The position numbers and the translations under genes are program-made. Under the pieces are notes generated by a model that searched no databases, was not told the origin of the DNA, and was given only the letters and a program-made list of their open reading frames with translations. 6,289 nt of DNA from Nitrospinota bacterium (GTDB lineage: Bacteria; Tectomicrobia; Entotheonellia; J063): assembly GCA_003696125.1 (NCBI GenBank), contig RFHZ01000945.1:1-6289 (forward strand), given 5' to 3'. Within the stretch, counting starts at the first letter, position 1. Each line of letters opens with the position of its first letter. Positions 1-5,734 of this stretch are shown here, piece after piece.

Positions 1-198
1 ACCCTGGTGCGGTTCGTTGTTCGTTACCCCTGGCTACGGGTACCCCTGCGGGGAGTGGTAGTGGTACTTATTGGTATAAGCTGGATCATAAGAGGATTCC
101 CTGCATGGGGGACCATCCTGGTAGTGGTGTTGCTGGGCAGGGCACTATTTTTTTCGCCGTCATCGGCAATTTTTATTTCCTCCAAGCAGGCACCGTGA
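1..198 (+). CDS. C-terminal end of a probable membrane protein (partial, enters from the left edge)
   Basis: The frame is open from base 1 to a TGA at 196-198, so this is most likely the last 65 residues of a gene that starts outside the window. A GTG at position 7 could open a 63-residue ORF, but no ribosome binding site can be seen for it. The peptide has two strongly hydrophobic stretches rich in Val, Leu and Ile: about residues 18-30, around GVVVVLIGISWII, and about residues 36-49, around TILVVVLLGRALFF. They are separated by a short Arg/Gly/Pro turn and followed by a polar Ser/Lys/Gln tail. This fits the end of an integral membrane protein. I do not recognise the family and propose no function. 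A chance ORF is possible because the evidence is composition only. Confidence 0.45.
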   Translation, partial: TLVRFVVRYPWLRVPLRGVVVVLIGISWIIRGFPAWGTILVVVLLGRALFFSPSSAIFISSKQAP

Positions 199-217
199 GG
201 TGTTACATTTTAAAGAA

Positions 218-246
218 TTGATTGATTTTTCTCTTTTTGATATAAT
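218..246 (+). promoter_or_regulatory. Sigma-70-type promoter, near consensus
   Basis: TTGATT at 218-223 is followed by a 17-bp spacer and a perfect TATAAT at 241-246. The spacer and flanks are A/T rich. Transcription would start near 252-254. The promoter lies 20 bp after the stop of the upstream partial gene and about 260 bp before the likely start of the Uma2-family gene, so the transcript has a long leader. It is the strongest promoter-like sequence in the window. Confidence 0.75.
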
Positions 247-251
247 AGCTA

Positions 252-456
252 CATTTAATGGCTTCTGTCCCAGGAACTTAGCGCTGTCTTCAGGTTTATA
301 CCGTCGAGAACGCCGGATACGTAGAGCATTTTTGCTTATTTATCTCTGCGGGCCCGGCGGTAAAAAGGCTCTTCGGTAACGCGTAGCCACAAGAGACGGC
401 AAGGTGCAAAAGGGTTAGGAATAGCTAATTATAAGGCTATCCTGGATTTTTCTTTG
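252..456 (+). ncRNA. Candidate structured leader RNA (unidentified; riboswitch-like or attenuator)
   Basis: About 200 nt lie between the predicted transcription start and a terminator-like hairpin, with no convincing ORF. By eye the RNA folds into a three-way junction. P1 pairs CCGTC 301-305 with GACGG 395-399. P2 pairs CGCCGG 311-316 with CCGGCG 354-359 and continues, across a 3x3 internal loop, as CGTAGAG 320-326 with CTCTGCG 344-350. P3 pairs GGCT 367-370 with AGCC 385-388. A hairpin at 417-443 followed by a T-rich tract closes the unit. CCAGGA 270-275 could also pair with TCCTGG 440-445, which would disrupt that hairpin, the kind of switch used by riboswitches. I compared it from memory with the common riboswitch motifs (c-di-GMP, c-di-AMP, TPP, FMN, cobalamin, SAM, guanidine, Moco and others) and found no matching conserved core. 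It could instead be a separate small RNA. Confidence 0.45.
417..456 (+). terminator. Terminator-like hairpin at the end of the leader
   Basis: The 5' arm AGGAATAGC (417-425, one bulged A) pairs with GCTATCCT (436-443) around a 10-nt A/T loop. Three bases later comes TTTTTCTTTG (447-456). The hairpin has 8 bp and the U tract is interrupted by C, so termination would be partial, as suits an attenuator ahead of the gene at 511. Confidence 0.45.
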
Positions 457-510
457 TATACCTCTGCTGCTGGAAGGTCAGGACCCTTCCCTGTCGGTAA
501 AAGGGACGGT

Positions 511-1149
511 ATGGGAGAGAAGACAATACCACCGGAGACTGAAGACCAGAAGTTTCCCCCTTCCGAGAGGCTCACCTACGAGGAATTTCTCGCCTGGTGT
601 GACGAGGATACCTGGGCCGAGTGGGTAGAAGGAGAAGTGATAATGGTCTCCCCGGCCTCAACTCGCCATCAGTTGCTCAAGAAGTTTCTGGTCACCATTC
701 TAGACGTGTACGTCCATGAGAAGGGGTTGGGAGAGGTGATCGATGCCCCTTTTCAGATGAAAACCGGCCCAGATCTGCCTGGCCGCGAGCCTGATCTCTT
801 ATTCATCGCTGCGGCACACACGGATCGGCTACGAGAGAGCTACCTGGCAGGACCGGCTGATCTGGTGGTGGAGATCGTTTCTCCGGAGAGTATTGCCCGC
901 GATCGCGGAGAGAAGTTTGTCGAGTATGAACGAGGAGGAGTTCTCGAATACTGGCTGATCGATCCAGAGCGCCAACAGGCAGAGTTTTATCGATTAAGCC
1001 CTGCTGGACGGTACATTCTGGTTGGAGGAGGGAGCACGGGGCGGTACGAGAGCCAGGTGGTTACCGGGTTCTGGTTAGAGATCGATTGGCTGTGGCAGGA
1101 GCCGCTTCCCAAGGTACTCCAGGTTCTACAAAGGCTTGGAGTAGTGTAG
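511..1149 (+). CDS. Uma2-family (DUF820) putative restriction-endonuclease-like protein
   Basis: This 212-residue protein matches the Uma2/DUF820 family, which has the PD-(D/E)XK nuclease fold. Its members are numerous in cyanobacteria, Chloroflexota and other environmental bacteria, and their biological role is mostly unproven. The N-terminal part has the family pattern LTYEEFLAW (21-29) and WVEGEVIMVSPAS (38-50) with a following His. The active-site region is EPDLLFI (93-99, acidic D95), then DLVVEIVSPES (117-127, E121) with a downstream R130/D131, K135 and Y139, and EYWLIDP (146-152). All signature residues are present, so the gene looks intact. ATG 511 is preferred because AAAAGGGA lies 4 nt upstream and the length suits the family. 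A TTG at 454 would add 19 residues of poor quality and sits inside the T tract of the leader hairpin. The gene lies alone downstream of the long leader, with no partner methylase or antitoxin visible. Confidence 0.88.
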   Translation: MGEKTIPPETEDQKFPPSERLTYEEFLAWCDEDTWAEWVEGEVIMVSPASTRHQLLKKFLVTILDVYVHEKGLGEVIDAPFQMKTGPDLPGREPDLLFIAAAHTDRLRESYLAGPADLVVEIVSPESIARDRGEKFVEYERGGVLEYWLIDPERQQAEFYRLSPAGRYILVGGGSTGRYESQVVTGFWLEIDWLWQEPLPKVLQVLQRLGVV

Positions 1150-1268
1150 AGAAAAGGACGATCTTTGTTTTATTCAGTGGCTGAGTATATGCCGTGGACA
1201 GCAGGTAAGGGGCAAGTTTGGGGGCCAGTACCGTTAGACTGGCGAAGCAGGTGTATAGGACGGGAGAG

Positions 1269-1276
1269 AAAGGAGG
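1269..1276 (+). promoter_or_regulatory. Strong ribosome binding site for the CHRD-domain gene
   Basis: AAAGGAGG lies 6 nt before the ATG at 1283. It is the best Shine-Dalgarno match in front of a gene here. It fixes this start and suggests high translation. No convincing separate promoter is visible in the 133 bp after the Uma2 gene, so the two genes may be co-transcribed. Confidence 0.7.
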
Positions 1277-1282
1277 ATAGGC

Positions 1283-1786
1283 ATGCGCACACTTTTACTG
1301 GTCTTGACAGGTCTTTTCTTTTTGCTCCACCCGATGCTGGTGGCTGCCGTGCAGGAGACGACCACGGTGGTGCTGATGCCGACCGGTGATCGGGAAGGGG
1401 ATGCCTCCGGGGAAGCGATGGTGACCATTTCGGATGAGAACAACGATCCGGATCAGCGTACCCTGGTGGTGCGGGTACGGATTGACAAGGTGCGGGGAGG
1501 ACGGCACGCTACCCATATCCACGAGGGATTCTGCCCTCCACCTGTTGGCCCTTCTCCAGACCAGCAGGGGAACATCGTTCTTGATCTGAACGATACCATT
1601 GCTGGCCCTTTCCCCACTGTAACCGTCTTACGCACTACCGATCTGCCCACCCGTCCAGGAGGAATTCAGAGCTTTGATGAACTCCTGGATCCGACCAGGA
1701 ATTTTTACATCAATGTCCATCTACTGCCGAGTGTGGCACCCATCTCTGGTCCGGGACAGGTCTGTGGTCGGCTGGAGTTCCCATAA
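1283..1786 (+). CDS. Secreted CHRD-like domain protein (Cu/Zn superoxide-dismutase-like features)
   Basis: This is a 167-residue exported protein. Residues 1-22 form a signal peptide: Arg near the N terminus, a Leu-rich core LLLVLTGLFFLL, then a small-residue region around VAAV, with cleavage likely near residues 21-24. The mature part is one beta-rich domain. HATHIHEGFCPPP (75-87), FYINVHLLP (141-149) and GQVCGRLEF (158-166) match the layout of CHRD domains, which were first described in chordin and occur in many secreted bacterial proteins of unknown role. The HxHExxC pattern, plus a Cys-Gly near the C terminus, also resembles Cu/Zn superoxide dismutase. C84 and C161, the only cysteines, could form the same disulfide. 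The full set of SOD metal ligands is not evident, so SOD activity should not be assumed. No membrane anchor or sorting signal follows the domain. The protein may be free in the periplasm or outside the cell. Confidence 0.8.
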   Translation: MRTLLLVLTGLFFLLHPMLVAAVQETTTVVLMPTGDREGDASGEAMVTISDENNDPDQRTLVVRVRIDKVRGGRHATHIHEGFCPPPVGPSPDQQGNIVLDLNDTIAGPFPTVTVLRTTDLPTRPGGIQSFDELLDPTRNFYINVHLLPSVAPISGPGQVCGRLEFP

Positions 1787-1806
1787 AGGGAGACTCTTCT
1801 GAAGGT

Positions 1807-1839
1807 GGGAAGTGGATAATATCTATGTGTCCACTTTCC
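1807..1839 (+). terminator. Inverted repeat after the CHRD gene, possible weak terminator
   Basis: GGGAAGTGGA (1807-1816) pairs with TCCACTTTCC (1830-1839) over 10 bp with one G-U pair, and two more pairs can form at the loop end. It begins 20 bp after the CHRD stop codon, where a terminator is expected. The 3' side continues only with TTCC rather than a T run, so efficient intrinsic termination is doubtful. It could instead protect the mRNA 3' end. Confidence 0.4.
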
Positions 1840-1947
1840 TTCCTGAAAGGATGAGATGCTGGTACTAAGGCATAAGAAATAGGAGGGGAGGAGAGACAGA
1901 GACCCTGGAAAAAGTCCCTAAGAGGACATAGAGAGAAAGAGAGGGAT

Positions 1948-1965
1948 CTGTGATTTGGATCACAG
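1948..1965. promoter_or_regulatory. CRP/FNR-superfamily operator (CRP-type core)
   Basis: CTGTGATTTGGATCACAG has perfect 7-bp arms around TTGG. Its core, TGTGA (1949-1953), N6, TCACA (1960-1964), is exactly the consensus half-site arrangement of CRP (cAMP receptor protein). FNR sites have TTGAT/ATCAA instead, so a CRP-like specificity is more likely. It stands about 85-100 bp before the first polysaccharide gene. Its centre (1956.5) is 41.5 bp from the start predicted by the -10-like TTTACT at 1986-1991, the spacing of class II CRP-activated promoters. The regulator is not encoded in the window, so the cAMP link is inferred. Confidence 0.6.
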
Positions 1966-1985
1966 TAAATTCCTGGGCAGGCTGC

Positions 1986-1991
1986 TTTACT
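1986..1991 (+). promoter_or_regulatory. Possible -10 element of an activator-dependent promoter
   Basis: TTTACT matches 4 of 6 bases of TATAAT and has no good -35 hexamer, which is typical where an activator replaces the -35 contact. Start of transcription would be near 1998, leaving a 5' UTR of about 50 nt before the sugar transferase ATG. It is supported mainly by its distance from the CRP-like palindrome. Confidence 0.3.
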
Positions 1992-2048
1992 GGAGGAGGC
2001 TAGTCGAGAACAGAGACGTGTGGATTTCCTGCGGTTAGGCGAGGTGGG

Positions 2049-2741
2049 ATGAGACATTTCTTGATGGCTAAACGAGGCAGAGGACGGAACCTGTGGTCAA
2101 GATCCCTTTCCTCCCTGGGTAAAAGGATCTTCGATTTATGCTTTGCATCGGTGGTGCTCTTCCTTACCCTGCCCCTTTTCCCTGTGATTGCCCTCTTGAT
2201 CCGCTGGGACTCGCCGGGGCCGATCTTCTTCCGGCAGCAGAGGGTGGGGAAGGATGGCAAACTCTTTACCATGTACAAATTCCGCACCATGTACGTGCAG
2301 GCCGATCCGTACGCTCCCACACCGGTCGACGATAGGCAGGATGCACGTGTGACCCGGGTGGGCTATTTTCTCCGTAAATCGGGACTCGATGAACTCCCCC
2401 AGTTCTTCAACGTAATCAAGGGGGAGATGAGTGTGGTGGGACCAAGGCCAGAGATGCCGTTTCTGGTGGAGAAGTATACGGAGAGGCAGCGAAAGAGACT
2501 GCAGGTTCTTCCCGGTATTACCGGTCTCTGGCAGATCAGCTCGGCCCGCAACAGGCCCATCCATGAGAATCTGCAGTATGACTACTACTACATCAGGCAT
2601 CAGTCGCTCTGGCTCGATCTCATCATCGTGGGGAAGACCTTTCTCCTCACCTTCCGGAGCTGTTTGACCGCTCTCCCTCGGGTGAAGAAGGTGGGCTGGA
2701 AGCGGGGGGTGAAGTATCAGGAATATATAGAGAAACCCTGA
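2049..2741 (+). CDS. Monotopic phosphoglycosyl transferase (bacterial sugar transferase), minimal form
   Basis: The predicted enzyme of 230 residues transfers a sugar-1-phosphate from a nucleotide sugar to undecaprenyl phosphate at the inner face of the membrane, the first step in building lipid-linked exopolysaccharide, capsule or O-antigen units. The family hallmarks are all present. They are KRIFDL (25-30) and a single hydrophobic re-entrant segment at about 30-52, then SPGPIFFRQQRVG (55-67), YKFRTM (76-81), the catalytic Asp-Glu pair in GLDELPQ (D114, E115), SVVGPRP (128-134), LPGITGLWQI (154-163), and WLDLIIVGKT (188-197). The N-terminal four- or five-helix domain of WbaP/WcaJ-type enzymes is missing, so it is the short PglC-like form. 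The sugar donor cannot be told from sequence. ATG 2049 has GAGG 4 nt upstream, while ATG 2064 is an alternative five codons later. It is the first gene of the polysaccharide operon, behind the CRP-like site. Confidence 0.92.
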   Translation: MRHFLMAKRGRGRNLWSRSLSSLGKRIFDLCFASVVLFLTLPLFPVIALLIRWDSPGPIFFRQQRVGKDGKLFTMYKFRTMYVQADPYAPTPVDDRQDARVTRVGYFLRKSGLDELPQFFNVIKGEMSVVGPRPEMPFLVEKYTERQRKRLQVLPGITGLWQISSARNRPIHENLQYDYYYIRHQSLWLDLIIVGKTFLLTFRSCLTALPRVKKVGWKRGVKYQEYIEKP

Positions 2742-2846
2742 TCGTAAAAATCACTTCTATAGACTCTTGGCCTGGTAGGGAGGGAAAAGGGGGAAAAGAG
2801 CCTTTAAAGCATGGCCTCGAGGCGAGGCAGGGGAATAGGATGTGAG

Positions 2847-4022
2847 ATGAAGGGCAGAGTGGTGAAGGTGGTCTATCAGACCTATTTGCCCTACCAGGGG
2901 AGGTACCCGCGCATCTCTGGACAGGCAAAGATCCTGCAGGAGAATGGGTTTGAAGTTGTTATCCTCGCCTGTGATCGGGAAGGAACCCATCCACCACAGG
3001 AGGTGGTAGAAGGGATTCCGGTACAGAGGATACCTGTACAGACCGGAGAGATGCGGGGTCCCCTGCGGCAACTGTTCCCCCTCCTGCTCTTCTGGATCAG
3101 GGCGCTGAAGATGCTGCGTACCTGGCAGTTTGATCTCCTGCACTGCCACAACCTCGATGTGTTACCTCTCGGGTACCTGGTGAAACTCTGCACGGGGCGC
3201 CCGGTCCTCTTTGATGCCCACGAACCCGACTACTATGCCCTGTGGCCTGAACGCTGGAGATTTCTGCTTTCCTTCCTGTACGCTTTGGAACGCACGCTGG
3301 CCCGGAGGGTGGATGGCGTGAGTGTGACCAACGAGTACCAGGTGCAAAAATACCGGAAGGCTGGGGTCCGTCACGTGGAGTTAATAGGAAATTACCCCCT
3401 TCCCCATCTCCGGCTTTCCGAGCTGCCGGTAGAGAAGTTTGCCCGGGAGACGGTGACCTTTGGACGACTGGGGACGATCTATCCTGCGGCCGGTTTTGAA
3501 GAGACCATAGCCGCATTCCGCCAGATTAGCCTCAGCTACCCCCAGGTGCGGCTCCTGCTGGCCGGTCGGGTGGTGGAGAATTATCAACAGACCTTTTTCC
3601 AGCTCATCCAGTCTTTGCAAGATCGGGTCGAGTTTATCGGGGCCTATCCGGCCGAGAAGATGCCTGAGCTGTACCACCGTATGGATGTCTCTCTGCTGGT
3701 GTATCCCCGCAGTCCCTGGTTTCGCCATATTACCCCCCGTAAGTTCTTCGATTCACTGGCCAACGGGGTCCCGGTGATCATGACCGATATCGGAGGATTG
3801 GGAAAGTGTATTCAGGCCCACAACTGTGGCCTGGTGGTAAATGAAGAGGAGATCGAATCGATTGTGCAGGCCATGCGCCGGCTGATCGAGGATAAGGGAT
3901 TACGGAAAACCATGGCCCATAATGCACTGCATCTGGCCCAGACCGAGTTTGATTGGCAGGCCATGGCCAGACGCTATGTGACATTTCAACACCGGCTGCT
4001 GGCCCAGGGAAGGAAGGCGTAA
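2847..4022 (+). CDS. GT-B glycosyltransferase (GT4-like, group 1)
   Basis: This 391-residue cytoplasmic or membrane-associated enzyme probably adds a sugar from a nucleotide donor to the lipid-linked intermediate made by the upstream phosphoglycosyl transferase. Two Rossmann-like halves are visible. The N-terminal acceptor half includes RISGQAKILQENG (22-34), DLLHCHNLDVLPLGYL (96-111) and FDAHEPDYYA (122-131). The C-terminal donor half includes RLLLAGR (235-241), VEFIGAYPAEKMPELY (261-276), and PRKFFDSLANGVPVIMTD (297-314). In the last motif D302 replaces the Glu usual in the xFEYM segment of related enzymes. ATG 2847 is preferred because AGGA lies 6 nt upstream and conserved sequence begins at once. 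ATG 2811 would add 12 mostly basic residues with no close ribosome binding site. A gap of 105 bp follows the sugar transferase gene. The stop overlaps the next start (TAATG). Confidence 0.9.
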   Translation: MKGRVVKVVYQTYLPYQGRYPRISGQAKILQENGFEVVILACDREGTHPPQEVVEGIPVQRIPVQTGEMRGPLRQLFPLLLFWIRALKMLRTWQFDLLHCHNLDVLPLGYLVKLCTGRPVLFDAHEPDYYALWPERWRFLLSFLYALERTLARRVDGVSVTNEYQVQKYRKAGVRHVELIGNYPLPHLRLSELPVEKFARETVTFGRLGTIYPAAGFEETIAAFRQISLSYPQVRLLLAGRVVENYQQTFFQLIQSLQDRVEFIGAYPAEKMPELYHRMDVSLLVYPRSPWFRHITPRKFFDSLANGVPVIMTDIGGLGKCIQAHNCGLVVNEEEIESIVQAMRRLIEDKGLRKTMAHNALHLAQTEFDWQAMARRYVTFQHRLLAQGRKA

Positions 4023-5644
4023 TGAAACAGGGGAGAGTTTTGGTCTTCGGTATCGACGGGGCGACATTCGATCTGATTCTTCCGGCCATCCGGCGAGGAA
4101 AATTGCCTCACCTGGCAGCTCTGATGGACGAGGGGAGCTGGGGATGTCTGCAATCGACTATTCCCCCGGTGACTCCCATGGCCTGGACCAGTTTTGCCAC
4201 CGGGACCAATGCCGGGAAACACGGGATCTTTGACTTTTCACGGATGGAAGGGAATCGAGTACGGCTGAGCACGGCTAAAGACCGGAAGGTCCCTGCCCTC
4301 TGGACCTTGCTTAGCCAGGTGGGAAGGGCGTCTATCGTGCTCAATGTCCCCTTCACCTATCCTCCAGAGGAGATCCAGGGGATCATGATTCCCGGTTTTG
4401 ATGCCCCGCGGGTGGATCGTACCGTCTTTCACCCTGAGTCGATCTACGATGAACTGAGCGAGCGGTTCGGAGAGTACCGCTTCGATTGGACCTTTCCCAT
4501 TGGTAAGAAGTTCGACCTGGAGGCGTACCTCTCCCAGGTAAAGGCCACCATTTCCCATCGTGCCGATACCAGTCTCTACCTCTTGCAGACCCATCCCTGG
4601 GATTTCTTCATGGTGGTCTTCTCCTCCACCGATCATGTCCAGCACATCTTCTGGCAATACCCGGAGGGACGGGCCATCATCGAGGAGACCTACGCCCTGG
4701 TCGATCAGCATCTGGGACGTTTCCTGGAGGCGATCTCGGAAGAGGTGACGGTCATGGTCATGTCCGACCATGGTGCCGGCCCTATCAGGCGCCTCGTCTA
4801 TCTGGATAACTGGCTGGCCAGAGAAGGGTTCTTGCACCGGCCTCGCTTTACCCTCCGTCAGAAGCTCCTGAAGAGGAGCCGAGCCTCTCTCCGGAGATTG
4901 CTCCCCATTCATCTACGGAAACGGCTGCGGGACAGATTTTCCGGTCTCAAAGGCCGGTTGGAAGGGGTGGAGCAGGCGTCTGCGATCGACTGGGAACGGA
5001 CCCTGGCTTATTCCTATGGCATGTATGGAAACATCTATATTAACCGCAAAGGACAAACGCCTCGAGGCATTGTGGAACCGCAGGACTATGAAGCGGTGCG
5101 GGAGGAGATTATCACCCGCTTGTACGCGTTAAAAGATCCGGAAAGCGGGGAGCCGGTGGTGGAACGGGTCTATCGCCGGGAGGAACTCTACACCGGTCCC
5201 TGTATCGACCTGGCGCCCGATCTGGTTGTGCAGTGGCGCGACTATGCCTATTTTACCAAGAGAGGTATCGATCAGGGGGAAGAGGTCTTTGGCACAGAAT
5301 TGATGGTAGAAGCTTCAGAGTATCCCCATACCGGAACCCACCGCCTGGAAGGGGTCTTTATCGCCAGGGGTCCCCGTATACGGCAACAGCAGAACCTCCA
5401 GGCGCGTATCATCGATCTGGCTCCCACCATCCTGCAGATTTTGGGAGAACCGCTTCCCTCTTACATGGATGGTCGGGTGTTACAGGAGATATTTGACCAG
5501 ACGTTTCCCTCCTCTCTCCCCTCTGGAGAAAAGAAGGACAAAGAGGAACAGGCTTTCCCCGAGACCAAAGAGGGAGTAGCGTTGAGCGAGGAGGAGGAGG
5601 CAACCCTTTACGAGCGGCTCAGGAGCCTGGGTTATATCGATTGA
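4022..5644 (+). CDS. Alkaline-phosphatase-superfamily phosphodiesterase (type I phosphodiesterase/nucleotide pyrophosphatase family)
   Basis: This predicted metal-dependent phospho- or phosphodiester hydrolase has 540 residues. The metal and nucleophile positions expected for this superfamily are visible: D12 in GIDGATFD, T51 in PPVTPMAW as likely nucleophile, D204 and H208 in STDHVQHIFW, D249 and H250 in MSDHGAGP, and H440 in HTGTHRLEG. The GxNxGKHGIFDF segment (61-72) is typical of the bacterial group found in polysaccharide and lipid loci. There is no signal peptide or membrane segment, so it probably acts in the cytoplasm. A basic insert (about 278-315) could touch membrane or nucleic acid. 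After about residue 495 comes a Lys/Glu-rich linker, then a conserved C-terminal ending, ERLRSLGYID. The ATG overlaps the glycosyltransferase stop by one base, with AAGGAAGG just upstream, so translation is probably coupled. The substrate is unknown. Candidates are nucleotide sugars, lipid-linked phosphosugars or phospholipid head groups. Confidence 0.88.
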   Translation: MKQGRVLVFGIDGATFDLILPAIRRGKLPHLAALMDEGSWGCLQSTIPPVTPMAWTSFATGTNAGKHGIFDFSRMEGNRVRLSTAKDRKVPALWTLLSQVGRASIVLNVPFTYPPEEIQGIMIPGFDAPRVDRTVFHPESIYDELSERFGEYRFDWTFPIGKKFDLEAYLSQVKATISHRADTSLYLLQTHPWDFFMVVFSSTDHVQHIFWQYPEGRAIIEETYALVDQHLGRFLEAISEEVTVMVMSDHGAGPIRRLVYLDNWLAREGFLHRPRFTLRQKLLKRSRASLRRLLPIHLRKRLRDRFSGLKGRLEGVEQASAIDWERTLAYSYGMYGNIYINRKGQTPRGIVEPQDYEAVREEIITRLYALKDPESGEPVVERVYRREELYTGPCIDLAPDLVVQWRDYAYFTKRGIDQGEEVFGTELMVEASEYPHTGTHRLEGVFIARGPRIRQQQNLQARIIDLAPTILQILGEPLPSYMDGRVLQEIFDQTFPSSLPSGEKKDKEEQAFPETKEGVALSEEEEATLYERLRSLGYID

Positions 5645-5646
5645 GT

Positions 5647-5675
5647 TTGTGGAGAGATGGTTGTAAAATTATAGA
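5647..5675 (+). promoter_or_regulatory. Possible weak internal promoter before the chain-length gene
   Basis: TTGTGG (5647-5652), a 17-bp spacer and TATAGA (5670-5675) make a plausible but imperfect sigma-70 promoter in the 90-bp gap after the phosphodiesterase gene. It could give extra transcription of the downstream gene, but read-through from the operon promoter may suffice. Confidence 0.25.
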
Positions 5676-5734
5676 GATACGCTATCAACGACACCGCCTA
5701 GAGAAGAGGGCAGTCAATAAGGAGTTAGCAGACA

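Noticed and set aside
156-180. Short hairpin GCCG-TCAT-CGGC followed by AATTTTTATTT, like a terminator
   Set aside because: The stem has only 4 bp and lies inside the end of the partial reading frame, with the stop codon after it, so it is too weak to call.
366-388. Minus-strand terminator (GGCT/AGCC stem followed by TTTTT on the reverse strand)
   Set aside because: Only 4 bp with a 14-nt loop, and no minus-strand gene ends here. The same bases are better explained as P3 of the + strand leader.
1165-1191. TTGTTT and TATATG as a separate promoter for the CHRD gene
   Set aside because: The spacer is 15 bp and both hexamers are imperfect.
1165-1389. A 74-codon + strand reading frame overlapping the CHRD gene start
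   Set aside because: It has no ribosome binding site and no recognisable sequence. The overlapping CHRD frame has a strong Shine-Dalgarno site, a signal peptide and domain motifs.
1992-2038. Strong Shine-Dalgarno GGAGGAGG followed by GTG 2018, as a leader peptide
   Set aside because: The GTG is 18 nt away and its frame stops after six codons. The Shine-Dalgarno-like run overlaps the predicted transcription start.
4238-4912. A 224-codon minus-strand reading frame
   Set aside because: It is a shadow of the phosphodiesterase gene, which carries complete catalytic motifs in the + frame. The minus translation has no recognisable features.
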